Counted from the first letter of the stretch, positions 16,856 through 27,030 are shown. The stretch is 64,000 nucleotides of DNA from Vibrio tubiashii (GCF_028551255.1 NZ_CP117029.1:3162001-3226000), one strand, 5' to 3'. The notes: a model not told the origin generated them from the letters alone. Translations and numbers: made by a program.

Positions 16856-16886
16856 AAAAAAAGAGCCGTAATTAATTACGGCTCTT
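16856..16886 (-). terminator. Terminator of the peptide ABC transporter operon
   Basis: AAGAGCCGTAATTAATTACG is part of a perfect palindrome followed on the minus strand by TTTTTTT. It lies 40 bp after the last transporter gene. Confidence 0.88.
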
Positions 16887-16925
16887 AGTGTAGATAGGTT
16901 TTTATAATCAAATCTTAGGCTTGGA

Positions 16926-17864
16926 TCACCCTTTGTAGATTTTTGGGTTAAATACGTCACGTAACCAGTCACCAAGTAAATTGATAACCAAGACTAAAGT
17001 GACCAGTACGATACCCGGGAATGCCGTAATCCACCATGCACCAGAGAAAATGTAGTTAAATCCAATGCTAATCAGTGCGCCCAAAGAAGGTTGGTCTACC
17101 GGTAGACCTAAACCTAGGAAAGAAAGTGCCGCCTCCGACATGATGGCATTTGCCACCTGTACCGTCGAAATCACCAAGATTGGCGATAAACAGTTTGGCA
17201 GGATGTGACGGAACATGATGCGCGGAGCTTTAAAGCCCATCACACGTGCTGCCTCTACGTATTCTTTCTTCTTCTCAGCCAATACTGAAGCACGAATAGT
17301 ACGTGCATACTGAGGCCATTCAGCCACACCAATGATCACCACTAGCATGACGACCGCATACTGGCTGTAGAAATCACTACCAAAGCTGGCTTTAAAGATA
17401 GCCGAGACAATGATTGCCACCATCATGGTTGAAAACGATAACTGGACATCCGCGAAACGCATTAAGAAGCTATCAATACGGCCGCCGAAGTAACCCGCCG
17501 AAAGACCAATCACAATCCCTAGCACAAGCTGTAAACCTACCGCTAGGAAACCAATGGTCAGAGATAGACGCGAGCCATAAAGAATCGTTGAAAGGATATC
17601 TCGACCTTGCTCATCGGTCCCTAGCAGAAACTTCTCATCGCCATCTTCCATCCAAGCTGGAGGAAGCTCTGAATCCATAATATCAATTGACGACAAGTCA
17701 TACGGGTCAGTCGGTGACAGAATTGGTGCGGCCAAAGCCATCACCAAGAACAACATAAACACGGTAAAGCTGGCCATCGCCACTTTGTCGCGCTTGAAGT
17801 AGTACAAGAAATCCGATTGTTTAAATCGCTCCCAGCGTGAAGGAGCTGCTGCAGTTTGACTCAT
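16926..17864 (-). CDS. Peptide ABC transporter permease (DppC/OppC type)
   Basis: This 312-residue inner-membrane permease has about six transmembrane segments. The BPD_transp motif EAARVMGFKAPRIMFRHILPN is the EAA loop that contacts the ATPase. The long N-terminal extension and a periplasmic loop with LGTDEQGRDILS are typical of DppC/OppC. It is the last gene of the operon ATPase-binding protein-permease-permease, 2 bp after its partner permease, with which it should form the pore. The substrate is most likely di- or oligopeptides. Confidence 0.9.
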   Translation of the reverse strand: MSQTAAAPSRWERFKQSDFLYYFKRDKVAMASFTVFMLFLVMALAAPILSPTDPYDLSSIDIMDSELPPAWMEDGDEKFLLGTDEQGRDILSTILYGSRLSLTIGFLAVGLQLVLGIVIGLSAGYFGGRIDSFLMRFADVQLSFSTMMVAIIVSAIFKASFGSDFYSQYAVVMLVVIIGVAEWPQYARTIRASVLAEKKKEYVEAARVMGFKAPRIMFRHILPNCLSPILVISTVQVANAIMSEAALSFLGLGLPVDQPSLGALISIGFNYIFSGAWWITAFPGIVLVTLVLVINLLGDWLRDVFNPKIYKG

Positions 17865-17866
17865 GA

Positions 17867-18844
17867 TTAAGCTCCTTTACCTGTTAGATTTACGGTCGGG
17901 TTGATGATGCCGTATAGCAAGTCAACAATGGTGTTGGTGACAACGAAAATCAGACCAACGAAAATTACGTAAGCGGTGATTAACGGTGTATCTACACGGT
18001 TGATTGCTTCAAGGAAAAGAAAGCCCGTTCCAGGCCACTGGAAAACAGTTTCGGTTAGGATGGTATACGCAACCATGGTACCAATTTGAACACCACCAAC
18101 GGTAAGCACAGGTAGCATGGTGTTTTTCAATGCGTGCTGGTAGTAGATTTTATTAAGAGCCAGACCTTTTGCTTTACCGAACTTGATGTACTCAGAGCTC
18201 AGTACCTCTAGCATTTCAGAACGTACAAGACGAATAAAGAGTGGCAACATAATGGAAGCTAGAGCAATACAAGGTAAAACCAAGTGCGCTAAACCATCAA
18301 GAGTAAAGTAGCCCGATTCCCAGCCAAGCAGATTGGCGGTTTCGCCTCGGCCATAAGATGGTAACCAACCGAGCTCAATAGAGAATACATACATCAACAT
18401 GATTGCGGTTAAGAAAACCGGAATCGAAATCCCGATGCTACTGCCAGCCATGACAATTTTGGTAAATATACTTTTTGGGTGAATGGCTGAGTAAACACCA
18501 AGAGGGATTGAACAGAATACAATGATTAGCGTAGCGCCGAACACGAGCTCTAGCGTTGCCACTAACTTATCCAGAATCACTTCAACCGCAGGGCGCTTGA
18601 AGAAGTAAGAAGTACCGAGATCACCTTGTAGCGCATTACCAACAAAGCGAGTGTATTTTGTAATGAAGGGATCATTCAAACCTAGTTCGTCACGCAAAGC
18701 TTGGCGCTCTGATTCGGAAACCGACTGACCAACAAGCTCACGCAATGGGTCGCCGAGGTTATCCTGAATGGCAAACGCCACTAGACTGATCACAAACATC
18801 ACTATCAGTGCCTGAAACAGGCGCTTGACCAGAAACGAAAACAT
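17867..18844 (-). CDS. Peptide ABC transporter permease (DppB/OppB type)
   Basis: The start at 18844 (MFSFLVKRLFQALIVMFVIS) has GGGGCAAGG upstream and gives the normal 325 residues; a longer frame upstream is rejected. It has an N-terminal transmembrane helix, a periplasmic loop with LGLNDPFITKYTRF, and an EAA-type loop (IKFGKAKGLALNKIYYQHALKN) with about five further transmembrane helices. It forms the inner-membrane channel with the downstream permease. Confidence 0.9.
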   Translation of the reverse strand: MFSFLVKRLFQALIVMFVISLVAFAIQDNLGDPLRELVGQSVSESERQALRDELGLNDPFITKYTRFVGNALQGDLGTSYFFKRPAVEVILDKLVATLELVFGATLIIVFCSIPLGVYSAIHPKSIFTKIVMAGSSIGISIPVFLTAIMLMYVFSIELGWLPSYGRGETANLLGWESGYFTLDGLAHLVLPCIALASIMLPLFIRLVRSEMLEVLSSEYIKFGKAKGLALNKIYYQHALKNTMLPVLTVGGVQIGTMVAYTILTETVFQWPGTGFLFLEAINRVDTPLITAYVIFVGLIFVVTNTIVDLLYGIINPTVNLTGKGA

Positions 18845-19009
18845 TCCTTGCCCCTTTAACTTTCCATAGATTTCAGTCTGCAGAACCAGACAAAACTGGC
18901 TGCAACTTTCAGTCTTAAAAATGGCACTTAACCCGACTGAAACAAAGCTAAACACCAAAAGTCGACCAAGCGCTCACTTCATTGAGCACTTGGTCTAGCT
19001 CACTAGCAA

Positions 19010-20563
19010 TTATTTAACTACTAGGTCACCAAAGTATGGGAAGTTCATGCCGTTGATGATTGGACCAATCTCAACGTTGCCTTTCGCTGCCCATGAAGGA
19101 TCTTGCCAGTGTAGAGGTACGAATGCCGCTTCGTTGTATAGAATCTCTTCCACTTTCTTCAGTGCTTCACTACGCTTAGCTAGGTCAGTCATCTTGTTGG
19201 TCTCTTCGATCAACTTATCAACTTCAGCGTTTGAGTAGTGGCCACAGTTGTACTGGCCTTTACCGGTTTCAGCGTTACGCGTCATTGCTAGGAACTCAGT
19301 GAAGTTACCTGAATCTTCTGTATCTGGGTGCCAGCCGATCATGAGCATGTCTGCTGCACACTTATCGAATTCAGGCCAGTATTGAGCTTTAGGCATTGTC
19401 TTCAGATCAACCTTGATACCGATCTTAGACAGCATTGCTGCCGACGCTTGAGCGATCTTGTCATCGTTCACGTAACGGTTGTTTGGCGCCATCATAGTCA
19501 GTGAGAAGCCGTTCTCATAACCCGCTTCTTTCATCAGCTCTTTTGCTTTCTTAAGGTCGTAGCGAGGTTTTAGGTCTGCGTTGTAACCAACGAAGCCAAC
19601 TGGGCTCTGTTGACCTGCCGCAGTAGCTGCACCCTTCATGACTTTCTTAGTGATGCCTTCGTTGTTGATTGCGTAAGTAATCGCTTGACGAACACGTACA
19701 TCTTTCAGTGCTGGGTTGCTGTTTTGGTTCATTTGGAACGTAATAACACGCGTACCAGGCATAGTGTATAGATCTACGCTGTCAGCTTTCTTGATACGCT
19801 TGTAGTCATTTGGCGCTACCGGCGCAATCATATCTACGTCACCAGATAGAAGTGCTGCAACACGAGTTGCATCTTCTTTGATTGGCACTAGCGTTAGCTT
19901 ATCAACGTTACCGCCTGAACCATTATCCCAGTAATCATTGAAGCGTTCGAAAGTCACTTTTACACCCTGCTCACGTTGAGTGATGATGAAAGGACCAGTA
20001 CCAGATACGTTAGTCGATGCGAAAGAGTTACCGTGCTTAACTAGCTCAGCTTTATCTTTGCCGTCTTCCGTTTTACCTGAGTAGAACTTGCTATCCATTG
20101 GGAATAGGTAAGTCATGACGTTTTCTACTAGTGGGTAAACGCCGTCAGTTTTTACTTCCACTTCGTATTCGCCAACTTTTGAAATCGAAACGATTGGGCC
20201 AAAGATACCTTTAAAGTCTGGTGAGCTCTTCAGACGGTCAAACGTCCAAACTACATCGTCAGCAGTTAGCGTGTTACCTGAGTGGAACTTAACGCCTTGG
20301 CGAATGTTGAAATGCATTGTTTCGCCGTCAATACGCTCCCAAGACTCCGCTAGACGAGGTTCAAATTCCATCTTCTGGTTAAAGCGGATAAGCGGATCAA
20401 ATACCATGTGAGACATTTGCAGTGTACCGCCAGATAGCTGCTCATGCGGGTCAAGTGACACAGGGTCAGCGTCATAAGCGACGGTAATATCTGCTGCCGC
20501 TGCACCAAAGCTAAGGCCAGCTGCCATTAAAGCCACTGCTAGTTTGCTTTTCATGGTTTTCAT
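19010..20563 (-). CDS. Periplasmic peptide-binding protein of the ABC transporter (SBP family 5)
   Basis: This 517-residue protein has a cleavable signal peptide (KLAVALMAAGLSFGAAAADIT). The mature protein shows the family-5 solute-binding signature (MVFDPLIRFN ... LAESWERIDGETMHFNIRQGVKFHSG). AAGGAG precedes the start. It delivers the peptide ligand to the two permeases encoded next. Its length and operon match DppA-like proteins. Ligand specificity cannot be read from the sequence. Confidence 0.9.
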   Translation of the reverse strand: MKTMKSKLAVALMAAGLSFGAAAADITVAYDADPVSLDPHEQLSGGTLQMSHMVFDPLIRFNQKMEFEPRLAESWERIDGETMHFNIRQGVKFHSGNTLTADDVVWTFDRLKSSPDFKGIFGPIVSISKVGEYEVEVKTDGVYPLVENVMTYLFPMDSKFYSGKTEDGKDKAELVKHGNSFASTNVSGTGPFIITQREQGVKVTFERFNDYWDNGSGGNVDKLTLVPIKEDATRVAALLSGDVDMIAPVAPNDYKRIKKADSVDLYTMPGTRVITFQMNQNSNPALKDVRVRQAITYAINNEGITKKVMKGAATAAGQQSPVGFVGYNADLKPRYDLKKAKELMKEAGYENGFSLTMMAPNNRYVNDDKIAQASAAMLSKIGIKVDLKTMPKAQYWPEFDKCAADMLMIGWHPDTEDSGNFTEFLAMTRNAETGKGQYNCGHYSNAEVDKLIEETNKMTDLAKRSEALKKVEEILYNEAAFVPLHWQDPSWAAKGNVEIGPIINGMNFPYFGDLVVK

Positions 20564-20650
20564 TGCATAACTCCTTATGCGGGATTTTCTATCCCTAGTT
20601 GTTGTGTTTGCTTCTGTTTATTGCCCGTCAAAACGGGAAAGATTCACGAC

Positions 20651-22366
20651 TTACGCCGTTTTTACTTCTTCTCTTAAGCCCGTAAATTCAGGCATTAAAG
20701 AAATCAGTTGCTTACTATATTCGTGCTGAGGTGATCTAAAGAGCTGCTCGGTAGGCGCCACTTCCAGTAGCGTACCCATTTGCATCACACCCACTCGGTC
20801 GCACATCTGGCGAATAACGGGTAAATCGTGACTGATAAACAGCATGGTTAGATTTAACTCATCTTGTAAATCTTTTAGCAGGTTAAGAATTTGCGCTTGT
20901 ACCGACACATCCAATGCTGAAGTCGGCTCATCACAAATCAGTAGACGCGGGCGCGTCGCAAGTGCACGTGCAATCGAAATACGCTGACGCTGACCACCAG
21001 AAAATTCGTGCGGGTATTTCACCCCTGCCATTTTGCCCAGACCAACGTGATCAAGTAGATCGTTGACGATCTGACGTGTTTCCGTTTCGCTATTGGTCAG
21101 CTTATGGAATCGGATAGGCTCCGCGATGATGTCGAAAATCTTCATGCGCGGGTTCATTGAAGTATAAGGGTTTTGGAACACCATCTGCATTTGACGGCGC
21201 AGTGGACGACGTTCTTTCTCTGACTTCAATGACGTTAGGTCGATCCCTTCAAAGGTTACCTTGCCCGAGTTCGGCGCATAAAGGCCTGCGATCACTCGTG
21301 CAATGGTCGATTTACCAGAGCCCGACTCACCAACCAGACCGAAAGTTTCACCCTCAAAGACTTCAAAGCTGACATTGTTAGAAGCTTGGACATACTCACG
21401 ACGACTTTCGAACAGGGAATCTTTGGTCACAAAACGTAGGTTAACGTTCTCAACATTGAGCAACGAACCTGTGTAATCGCGGTGGTCTTGGCTTTGACCT
21501 AGCCAGTGGTTTTTAACATCGAGCGGCTCCATCTCGTGCGCTTCTTCGATGAAGCTAACCAACGGGAAGCGATCAAGCTTCATATCAGAGCGAGGTACTG
21601 CTGAAATCAGACTGCGTGTGTAGGAATGATCTGGATCACCGAGTACTTTTGCCGTTGGGCCAAACTCAACCAAATCACCACGGTACATCACCGCAACGCG
21701 ATCCGTTACGTTGGAAACTACCCCCATATCATGGGTAACCAACATACAACCAACGTTGTTCTTGATACACAACTCGCGGATCAAACTCAGAATCTGGTCT
21801 TGAATAGATACGTCCAATGCAGTCGTCGGTTCATCGGCAATAATCAGATCAGGCTCACCCGCCAAAGCAATCGCGATAACCACACGTTGACGCATACCAC
21901 CAGAAAACTGGTGTGGGTACTGCTTTAAGCGGTTCTCTGGTTGAGGAATACCAACTTGCTGCATTAATGAGAGCGCACGCTGATACGCCTCTTCATCAGA
22001 AACCTTCATATTGGCATGGATGGTTTCTTTGAGTTGCTGCTCAACGGTAAAAAGTGGGTTTAGAGAAGTCATTGGATCTTGGAAGATGAATCCAATTTTA
22101 GAACCTCGAACGCTGCGCATCTGTTCTGGGGATAAACCAGAGATCTGCTCACCGTCTAAGTAAACATCGCCACTAGCGATACGACCAGGTGGGCTCAGCA
22201 AATCGATGACCGCATTACCAACGGTCGACTTACCGGCACCAGACTCGCCAACAACGCCGACGATCTCTCCACGTTCAATATTAAAGGAGAGTGATTTAAC
22301 TGCGGCATGAACACCATGACGCGAAGGGTACTCTATTCGAAGATTTTTAACTTCTAAAAGTGACAT
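20651..22366 (-). CDS. Fused dual ATP-binding protein of the peptide ABC transporter
   Basis: The start at 22366 (MSLLEVKNLRIEYPS) is chosen for the GAGG ribosome binding site and family length, about 571 residues. Two complete ATPase domains are present: Walker A GESGAGKST with FSGGMRQR signature in the first half, and GESGSGKST with FSGGQRQR in the second. It is thus a GsiA-like fusion of DppD- and DppF-type subunits. It is the first gene of the operon and powers transport through the two permeases. Confidence 0.92.
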   Translation of the reverse strand: MSLLEVKNLRIEYPSRHGVHAAVKSLSFNIERGEIVGVVGESGAGKSTVGNAVIDLLSPPGRIASGDVYLDGEQISGLSPEQMRSVRGSKIGFIFQDPMTSLNPLFTVEQQLKETIHANMKVSDEEAYQRALSLMQQVGIPQPENRLKQYPHQFSGGMRQRVVIAIALAGEPDLIIADEPTTALDVSIQDQILSLIRELCIKNNVGCMLVTHDMGVVSNVTDRVAVMYRGDLVEFGPTAKVLGDPDHSYTRSLISAVPRSDMKLDRFPLVSFIEEAHEMEPLDVKNHWLGQSQDHRDYTGSLLNVENVNLRFVTKDSLFESRREYVQASNNVSFEVFEGETFGLVGESGSGKSTIARVIAGLYAPNSGKVTFEGIDLTSLKSEKERRPLRRQMQMVFQNPYTSMNPRMKIFDIIAEPIRFHKLTNSETETRQIVNDLLDHVGLGKMAGVKYPHEFSGGQRQRISIARALATRPRLLICDEPTSALDVSVQAQILNLLKDLQDELNLTMLFISHDLPVIRQMCDRVGVMQMGTLLEVAPTEQLFRSPQHEYSKQLISLMPEFTGLREEVKTA

Positions 22367-22862
22367 TACCAGACCTCTACTGCTTCGGCAGCTTTCTGCC
22401 CTGTCTGAAAAGTGAATCCATTCGTACCAGAATATCATTCTGGCAAATTACAAGGTCATCAATTTGGCAAAAAATTCACAGAAAAGCAACAAAGATAGGA
22501 TAAAAAGTCGAGTTCGAACAAAAACCAAGCAGCATAGCAAAATAAATATGCAATAGAGCTATATCTTCCATTGGTCATACCTGCGCCACAAATACATCCC
22601 AGACCAATAAAAACGTAACTTTTGGTTATTTCACATCGCATTTAGTTATAACTAAAATAGAATAACCATTCACTCATTCAAACCCCACCACCATTAACAA
22701 ATTTAAAACATAACTCCAAATTTAATATCAAATTAGGTCGTTTAGTCCATCTATTTTTATTTATACAGAATTAAATCAAACCAAAAACCCTAAATGGCAA
22801 ATCTATTATCTACGATTGTTATTGCCTTACTGAAGCTAGTTAATGCTTAAGTATGAGGGATG
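22367..22862. other. AT-rich intergenic region with no gene seen
   Basis: This ~500-bp upstream region of the transporter operon presumably contains its promoter. I see no convincing reading frame or RNA. The short open frame at 22459-22641 on the minus strand has no ribosome binding site. Confidence 0.5.
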
Positions 22863-22910
22863 TTGGAGAACTGGAGAACTGGAGAACTGGAGAACTGGAG
22901 AACTGGAGAA
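22863..22910 (+). repeat. Tandem octamer repeat CTGGAGAA (six units)
   Basis: There are five perfect copies of CTGGAGAA preceded by one variant (TTGGAGAA). Related CTGGAGAG copies occur at 32403-32429, and one and a half copies in reverse at 47513-47528. Confidence 0.9.
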
Positions 22911-22960
22911 CGTTTGCAGAATTAGAACCAAGTGACAACTCTTGTTCATTAAATTATCTT

Positions 22961-23063
22961 GTCATCCTCAAGAGCGAGGAACGAGAGAATTGGGGATCTC
23001 TTGAAGCAAGTCGAATACTCGAAGAAGTTCCCTATAATTTCCTTCGTCAGTCTATTGGGTGAC
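22961..23063. repeat. Dispersed intergenic palindromic repeat, copy 1
   Basis: It begins GTCATCCTCAAGAG, includes GAGGAACGAG and TTGGGGATCTCT, and ends GGGTGAC; imperfect inverted ends suggest a foldable unit. A related unit lies at 35358-35450. Confidence 0.5.
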
Positions 23064-23100
23064 GCTAGACTGGATAGCTATTTGTAGATTCAACGCTCAT

Positions 23101-23172
23101 TTTCTCGCAGAGCGAAGCTCGATCCCGTTTTCCAGAAGCGCAGCGCTCTATAGGGCGTAGCCCGTTCCCAAG
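23101..23172. repeat. Dispersed Vibrio intergenic repeat (GCGCAGCG / GGGCGTAGCCCGTTCC type)
   Basis: It contains CCCGTTTTCCA, GCGCAGCG and TAGGGCGTAGCCCGTTCC. The same string types recur at 32466-32516, where they also follow CTGGAGAG octamers. Confidence 0.6.
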
Positions 23173-23175
23173 TGC

Positions 23176-23207
23176 AAAAAAGCCTCATCATTTCTGACGA
23201 GGCTTTC
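23176..23207 (-). terminator. Terminator-like hairpin downstream of the tRNA cluster
   Basis: AAGCCTCATCA / TGACGAGGCTT is followed on the minus strand by TTTTTT. It is next to a 10-bp relic of a tRNA-Pro 3' end (CGGTGAAGAG, 23219-23228), so it may be the terminator of an eroded tRNA copy. Confidence 0.65.
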
Positions 23208-23291
23208 TAATAGTAATTCGGTGAAGAGCATATTTTGAACATCAGGCGAACCCCACTTTGGGTTAAAACTAAAGCTCAAACGCTAGAAAGT

Positions 23292-23320
23292 AAAAAGCCC
23301 TAGTCTTTCGACTAGGGCTT
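23292..23320 (-). terminator. Terminator of the tRNA operon
   Basis: AAGCCCTAGTC / GACTAGGGCTT with a 4-base loop is followed on the minus strand by TTTTT, 7 bp after the last tRNA. Confidence 0.9.
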
Positions 23321-23326
23321 CAATAG

Positions 23327-23403
<77 letters not shown>

Positions 23404-23436
23404 ACGATGTATTTTTTTACTTGGTTTACGCTATAG

Positions 23437-23501
23437 AGGGTCAACCCTCTGGTCCCGCTTATTCCAAGAGCCGAGATGCGCTACAAACACGCTATTCACC
23501 G
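23437..23501 (-). pseudogene. Decayed tRNA-Pro copy
   Basis: On the minus strand the 5' part CGGTGAATAGCG, a D-arm piece GTAGCGCATC and the fragment GGGACCAGAGGG of tRNA-Pro are recognisable. The D-loop, anticodon region and T-arm are scrambled, and no CCA end remains. It lies between intact tRNA-Pro and tRNA-His copies, so it probably derives from the cluster's own repeat expansion. Confidence 0.75.
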
Positions 23502-23555
23502 ACTTGTGTTTTGTTCTGATTTATCAGAACAGGAAACCTAAGTTACCTAAATAAA

Positions 23556-23632
23556 TGGGGTGGCTAACGGGACTTGAACCCGCGACAACTGGAATCACAA
23601 TCCAGGGCTCTACCAACTGAGCTATAGCCACC
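23556..23632 (-). tRNA. tRNA-His (anticodon GTG), second copy in transcription order
   Basis: The acceptor stem is GTGGCTA / TAGCCAC with the extra G-1:C73 pair typical of tRNA-His. The anticodon loop is TTGTGAT and the CCA end is encoded. Confidence 0.96.
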
Positions 23633-23677
23633 ACTGGCTTTGCCTTTGTTTACCGCTATTCGCGTTAAACTAAATAG

Positions 23678-23754
<77 letters not shown>

Positions 23755-23808
23755 ACTTATGTTTTATCTCGAACTTCATCAAGAATGGAAGCAATGCTAC
23801 CAGAATAA

Positions 23809-23885
23809 TGGGGTGGCTAACGGGACTTGAACCCGCGACAACTGGAATCACAATCCAGGGCTCTACCAACTGAGCTATAGCCACC
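23809..23885 (-). tRNA. tRNA-His (anticodon GTG), first copy in transcription order
   Basis: This copy is identical by eye to the copy at 23556-23632, with G-1:C73 and CCA encoded. Confidence 0.96.
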
Positions 23886-23918
23886 ACTGAAATTTTTACC
23901 GATATACCTTTAGGCGAA

Positions 23919-23995
<77 letters not shown>

Positions 23996-24016
23996 ATGCC
24001 CTATCGGCGGAGTGGA

Positions 24017-24045
24017 ATAATACGTATATCACACTATGCCGTCTA
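24017..24045 (-). promoter_or_regulatory. Promoter of the tRNA operon
   Basis: On the minus strand TAGACG, a 17-bp spacer, and TATTAT are followed by a GC-rich discriminator (TCCACTCCGCC). This is the pattern of stable-RNA promoters under stringent control. It ends about 22 bp before tRNA-Arg. Confidence 0.75.
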
Positions 24046-24293
24046 GTACTTTTTCAACTTTTTTTATCGTTTGGTGCCTTTTTCGGCAATTAAAGTGTGA
24101 TAAACCCCTATTTCCCATTAGATACCCCCCTGAAAGCGGGTAACTTGTTGTTTATTGCAACAACTTAACAGGATATAATCACCCATTATTTACATTGATT
24201 TAACAGCCAACCACGCTTTTTGGCAAGGTCTAACTGTTGGTCAAGCCACACTCTAATAATGGGTAAGCACGAACTTACCTTCAGGAATGTAAA

Positions 24294-24716
24294 GTGAGTT
24301 TAATGGATATGTCTCGAAAAATGTTAACCGCTTTGGTCGCTGCGATCACTTTTTCTAGCGCCACTTTTGCAGCAAATGTAAGCCAAGAAGAATATGATGC
24401 AATTGCAGAACGTATTAAGCCTGTTGGTGATGTTTACCTAGCAGGTGCAGAGCCAGTTAAAGCTGAACCAACTGGTCCGCGCGATGGTGCGACTGTTTAC
24501 GGTACTTTCTGTATTGCTTGTCACGCATCTGGTGTCAGCGGCGCACCAAAAACTGGTGATGCTGGTGACTGGTCACCAAGGATTGCTCAAGGCCGAGATG
24601 TGCTAAACAACCACGCTATTAACGGCTTTAATGCAATGCCAGCGAAAGGCTCATGTATGGATTGTTCAGATGATGAAATCATCGCGGCAATTGACCATAT
24701 GATTGAAGGGCTATAA
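24294..24716 (+). CDS. Cytochrome c5-type periplasmic protein
   Basis: This 140-residue protein has a GTG start chosen for AGGA 8 bp upstream; ATG 24303 is the alternative. A signal peptide (LTALVAAITFSSATFAAN) precedes a single haem c site CIACH and a C-terminal CMDC pair that may form the c5-type disulfide. A Met ligand is likely the one in FNAMPAKG. It probably carries electrons in the periplasm. It is monocistronic, with its own terminator. Confidence 0.88.
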   Translation: MSLMDMSRKMLTALVAAITFSSATFAANVSQEEYDAIAERIKPVGDVYLAGAEPVKAEPTGPRDGATVYGTFCIACHASGVSGAPKTGDAGDWSPRIAQGRDVLNNHAINGFNAMPAKGSCMDCSDDEIIAAIDHMIEGL

Positions 24717-24738
24717 GTTCCCTCTATATATAAAGAGA

Positions 24739-24766
24739 AAAGGCTTGATTTAGACCAAGCCTTTTT
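24739..24766. terminator. Terminator between cytochrome c5 and rep
   Basis: AAAGGCTTG / CAAGCCTTTTT, 22 bp after the cytochrome stop, may serve the convergent rep gene as well. Confidence 0.85.
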
Positions 24767-24782
24767 CGTATCTGCTACTCTA

Positions 24783-26801
24783 TTACTTCTTGTTGAACAT
24801 CGATCTCAAGTTAGCAATATGTGCTTGGCCTTTCGCCATACGCTCTTCCTGCGTAACCGGCTTCTTAACTTGCTCCCATTCCACATCATCAAAAGGTAGC
24901 TCATCAAGGAAACGACTTTGTGTCGGCTTAATTAGTTCACCAAACTGACGACGCTCTTTACACATAGTAAAGGTCAGTTCTCGCTGCGCACGCGTGATGC
25001 CAACGTACATTAAACGGCGCTCTTCTTCGACATTATCTTCATCGATACTGGTTTGGTGCGGTAAGATCCCTTCTTCTGTTCCTATCAGATAGACGTAAGG
25101 AAACTCTAGACCTTTAGAGGCATGTAACGTCATCAATTGAACCGCGTCGCTATCTTCGTCCTCTTCGCCTCGCTCCATCATATCGCGTAACGTCAGGCGC
25201 TGAACCACCTCTTTAATGCTCTTCTCTTCTTGGTCATAGTTATCCCCTTCAAGGTCTGCCACAATCCAAGAGTAGAGATCTGAGACGTTTTTCATCCGCA
25301 TCTCAGCCGCTTTAGGGCTAGAGGATGTTTCGTATAGCCAGTCTTCGTAATTGATATCTCGTACTAACGAGCGCACCGCTTCCACGGTATCACCACGCTC
25401 TGCTTGATCGGCAATTTTAACTAACCAAGCGGTGAAGCGACGTAAGTTCTCTAGCCCACGCCCACTCAACGACTGCTCCAAGCCTAACTCAAAACTGGCT
25501 TCAAATAGGCTTTTGCCACGCATATTGGCGTAACTGCCCAGTTTTTCTAATGTTACTGGGCCAATTTCACGTCTTGGCGTGTTAACAATACGTAGAAATG
25601 CGTTGTCATCATCTGGATTAACCAAGACACGCAAATAAGCCATGATGTCTTTGATCTCAGCGCGAGCAAAGAACGAGGTGCCCCCTGATAACTTGTAAGG
25701 CACCCGGTTCTGCATCAAGGACTTTTCAATCAGACGCGATTGGTGGTTACCACGATACAAAACCGCATAATCTTTATAGTCCGTGCGATTAAGGAATTTG
25801 TGCGCAATAAGCTCACCTGTAACTCGCTCTGCTTCATGCTCTTCATTTTTTGCTAGCAGGACTTTGAGCTTTTCACCATCAGGAATTTCCGAAAACAGAG
25901 ATTTTTCATACACGTGTGGGTTGTTCGCGATAAGGATATTGGCAGCGCGCAAGATTCGACTGGTTGAACGATAGTTTTGCTCCAGCTTTATCAAGCGCAG
26001 ATTTGGGTAATCCTCACCCAACAGCACCAAGTTTTGCGGCTTTGCCCCACGCCATGAGTAGATTGACTGGTCATCATCCCCTACTACGGTTAATCGACCT
26101 CGTTCGCCGACAATCAGTTTAACCAGATCGTATTGACTGGTATTAGTATCTTGATATTCATCGACCAACAGGTAGCGAATACGATTTTGCCAGCGCTGAC
26201 GAACTTCCTCATTAGTACGCAATAGAAGCACAGGTAATGAGATTAAATCGTCGAAGTCGAGCGCGTTGTAGGCTTTCATCTGTTTCTGATACATCTCAAA
26301 ACAGAAGGCAAACAACTGTTGCTGCTCGCCCTTCGCCTGCGCCTTAGCTTGCTCAGGCGTAAGCATGTCGTTTTTCCAGTTGGAAATGGTGCTGAGCAAT
26401 TGACGTAATAAGTCTTTATCACCATCAAGCTGTTTTTCTGTCAGCTCTTTAAGTAGCGCCATTTGGTCTTGGTCATCAAACAGTGAAAAGCCAGCTTTTA
26501 GACCTAATGACTTGTATTCGCGCTTAATAATATTGAGGCCCAAAGTATGAAACGTTGAGACCATTAAACCTTTCGATTCATTTTTGCCTAGCGTCTGACC
26601 GACACGCTCTTTCATTTCGCGAGCGGCTTTATTGGTAAAAGTCACCGCTGCGATATTACGAGCTTTGTAACCACACTGCTGAACCAGATAAGCAATTTTG
26701 TTGGTAATAACACGCGTTTTCCCTGAACCAGCACCAGCTAGCACCAAGCATGGACCTGACACGTATTTAACGGCTTCATCTTGATTGGGGTTTAGCTTCA
26801 T
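24783..26801 (-). CDS. rep: ATP-dependent DNA helicase Rep
   Basis: This is a superfamily 1A 3'-5' helicase that helps replication forks pass protein blocks. The Met at 26801 ([25 protein letters not shown]) matches the usual Rep start; ATG 26807 adds two residues. Motifs in order are Q-motif, Walker A GAGSGKT, motif [10 protein letters not shown], motif [17 protein letters not shown], motif IV LEQNYRS, motif [12 protein letters not shown] and motif [10 protein letters not shown]. Length and sequence match Rep rather than UvrD. Confidence 0.95.
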   Translation of the reverse strand: MKLNPNQDEAVKYVSGPCLVLAGAGSGKTRVITNKIAYLVQQCGYKARNIAAVTFTNKAAREMKERVGQTLGKNESKGLMVSTFHTLGLNIIKREYKSLGLKAGFSLFDDQDQMALLKELTEKQLDGDKDLLRQLLSTISNWKNDMLTPEQAKAQAKGEQQQLFAFCFEMYQKQMKAYNALDFDDLISLPVLLLRTNEEVRQRWQNRIRYLLVDEYQDTNTSQYDLVKLIVGERGRLTVVGDDDQSIYSWRGAKPQNLVLLGEDYPNLRLIKLEQNYRSTSRILRAANILIANNPHVYEKSLFSEIPDGEKLKVLLAKNEEHEAERVTGELIAHKFLNRTDYKDYAVLYRGNHQSRLIEKSLMQNRVPYKLSGGTSFFARAEIKDIMAYLRVLVNPDDDNAFLRIVNTPRREIGPVTLEKLGSYANMRGKSLFEASFELGLEQSLSGRGLENLRRFTAWLVKIADQAERGDTVEAVRSLVRDINYEDWLYETSSSPKAAEMRMKNVSDLYSWIVADLEGDNYDQEEKSIKEVVQRLTLRDMMERGEEDEDSDAVQLMTLHASKGLEFPYVYLIGTEEGILPHQTSIDEDNVEEERRLMYVGITRAQRELTFTMCKERRQFGELIKPTQSRFLDELPFDDVEWEQVKKPVTQEERMAKGQAHIANLRSMFNKK

Positions 26802-26974
26802 TATCATCTCAGCAGTATGAAAAGGTGGCGCATATAATAATAGTGCAACAAGCAGATTGCTATGTTTATACCAGAGGCTGTTAAAGCTAAATGTTTCTCA
26901 ACAAGTGTGAATAACAACTTTTTTCATAAATCATGCGATAGTTTGTTGCATATTTGGTGGCTTCTTAGGCTATA

Positions 26975-26994
26975 ATGAATGAACGTTCATTCAT
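26975..26994. promoter_or_regulatory. Palindromic operator over the vexR -10 box
   Basis: ATGAATGAACGTTCATTCAT is a perfect 20-bp palindrome overlapping TATAAT (26971-26976). This is the usual size for a TetR-family site, so VexR probably represses its own operon here. Confidence 0.75.
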
Positions 26995-27030
26995 CAACCC
27001 ACTATATGTAAACTGTCTGGTTCTCAATCC

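Noticed and set aside
22459..22641. 60-codon frame upstream of the transporter operon
   Set aside because: AT-rich, no ribosome binding site and no recognisable domain.
22863..22910. Regular repeats as a CRISPR array
   Set aside because: The unit is only 8 bp with no spacers and no cas genes are near; it is a simple tandem repeat.
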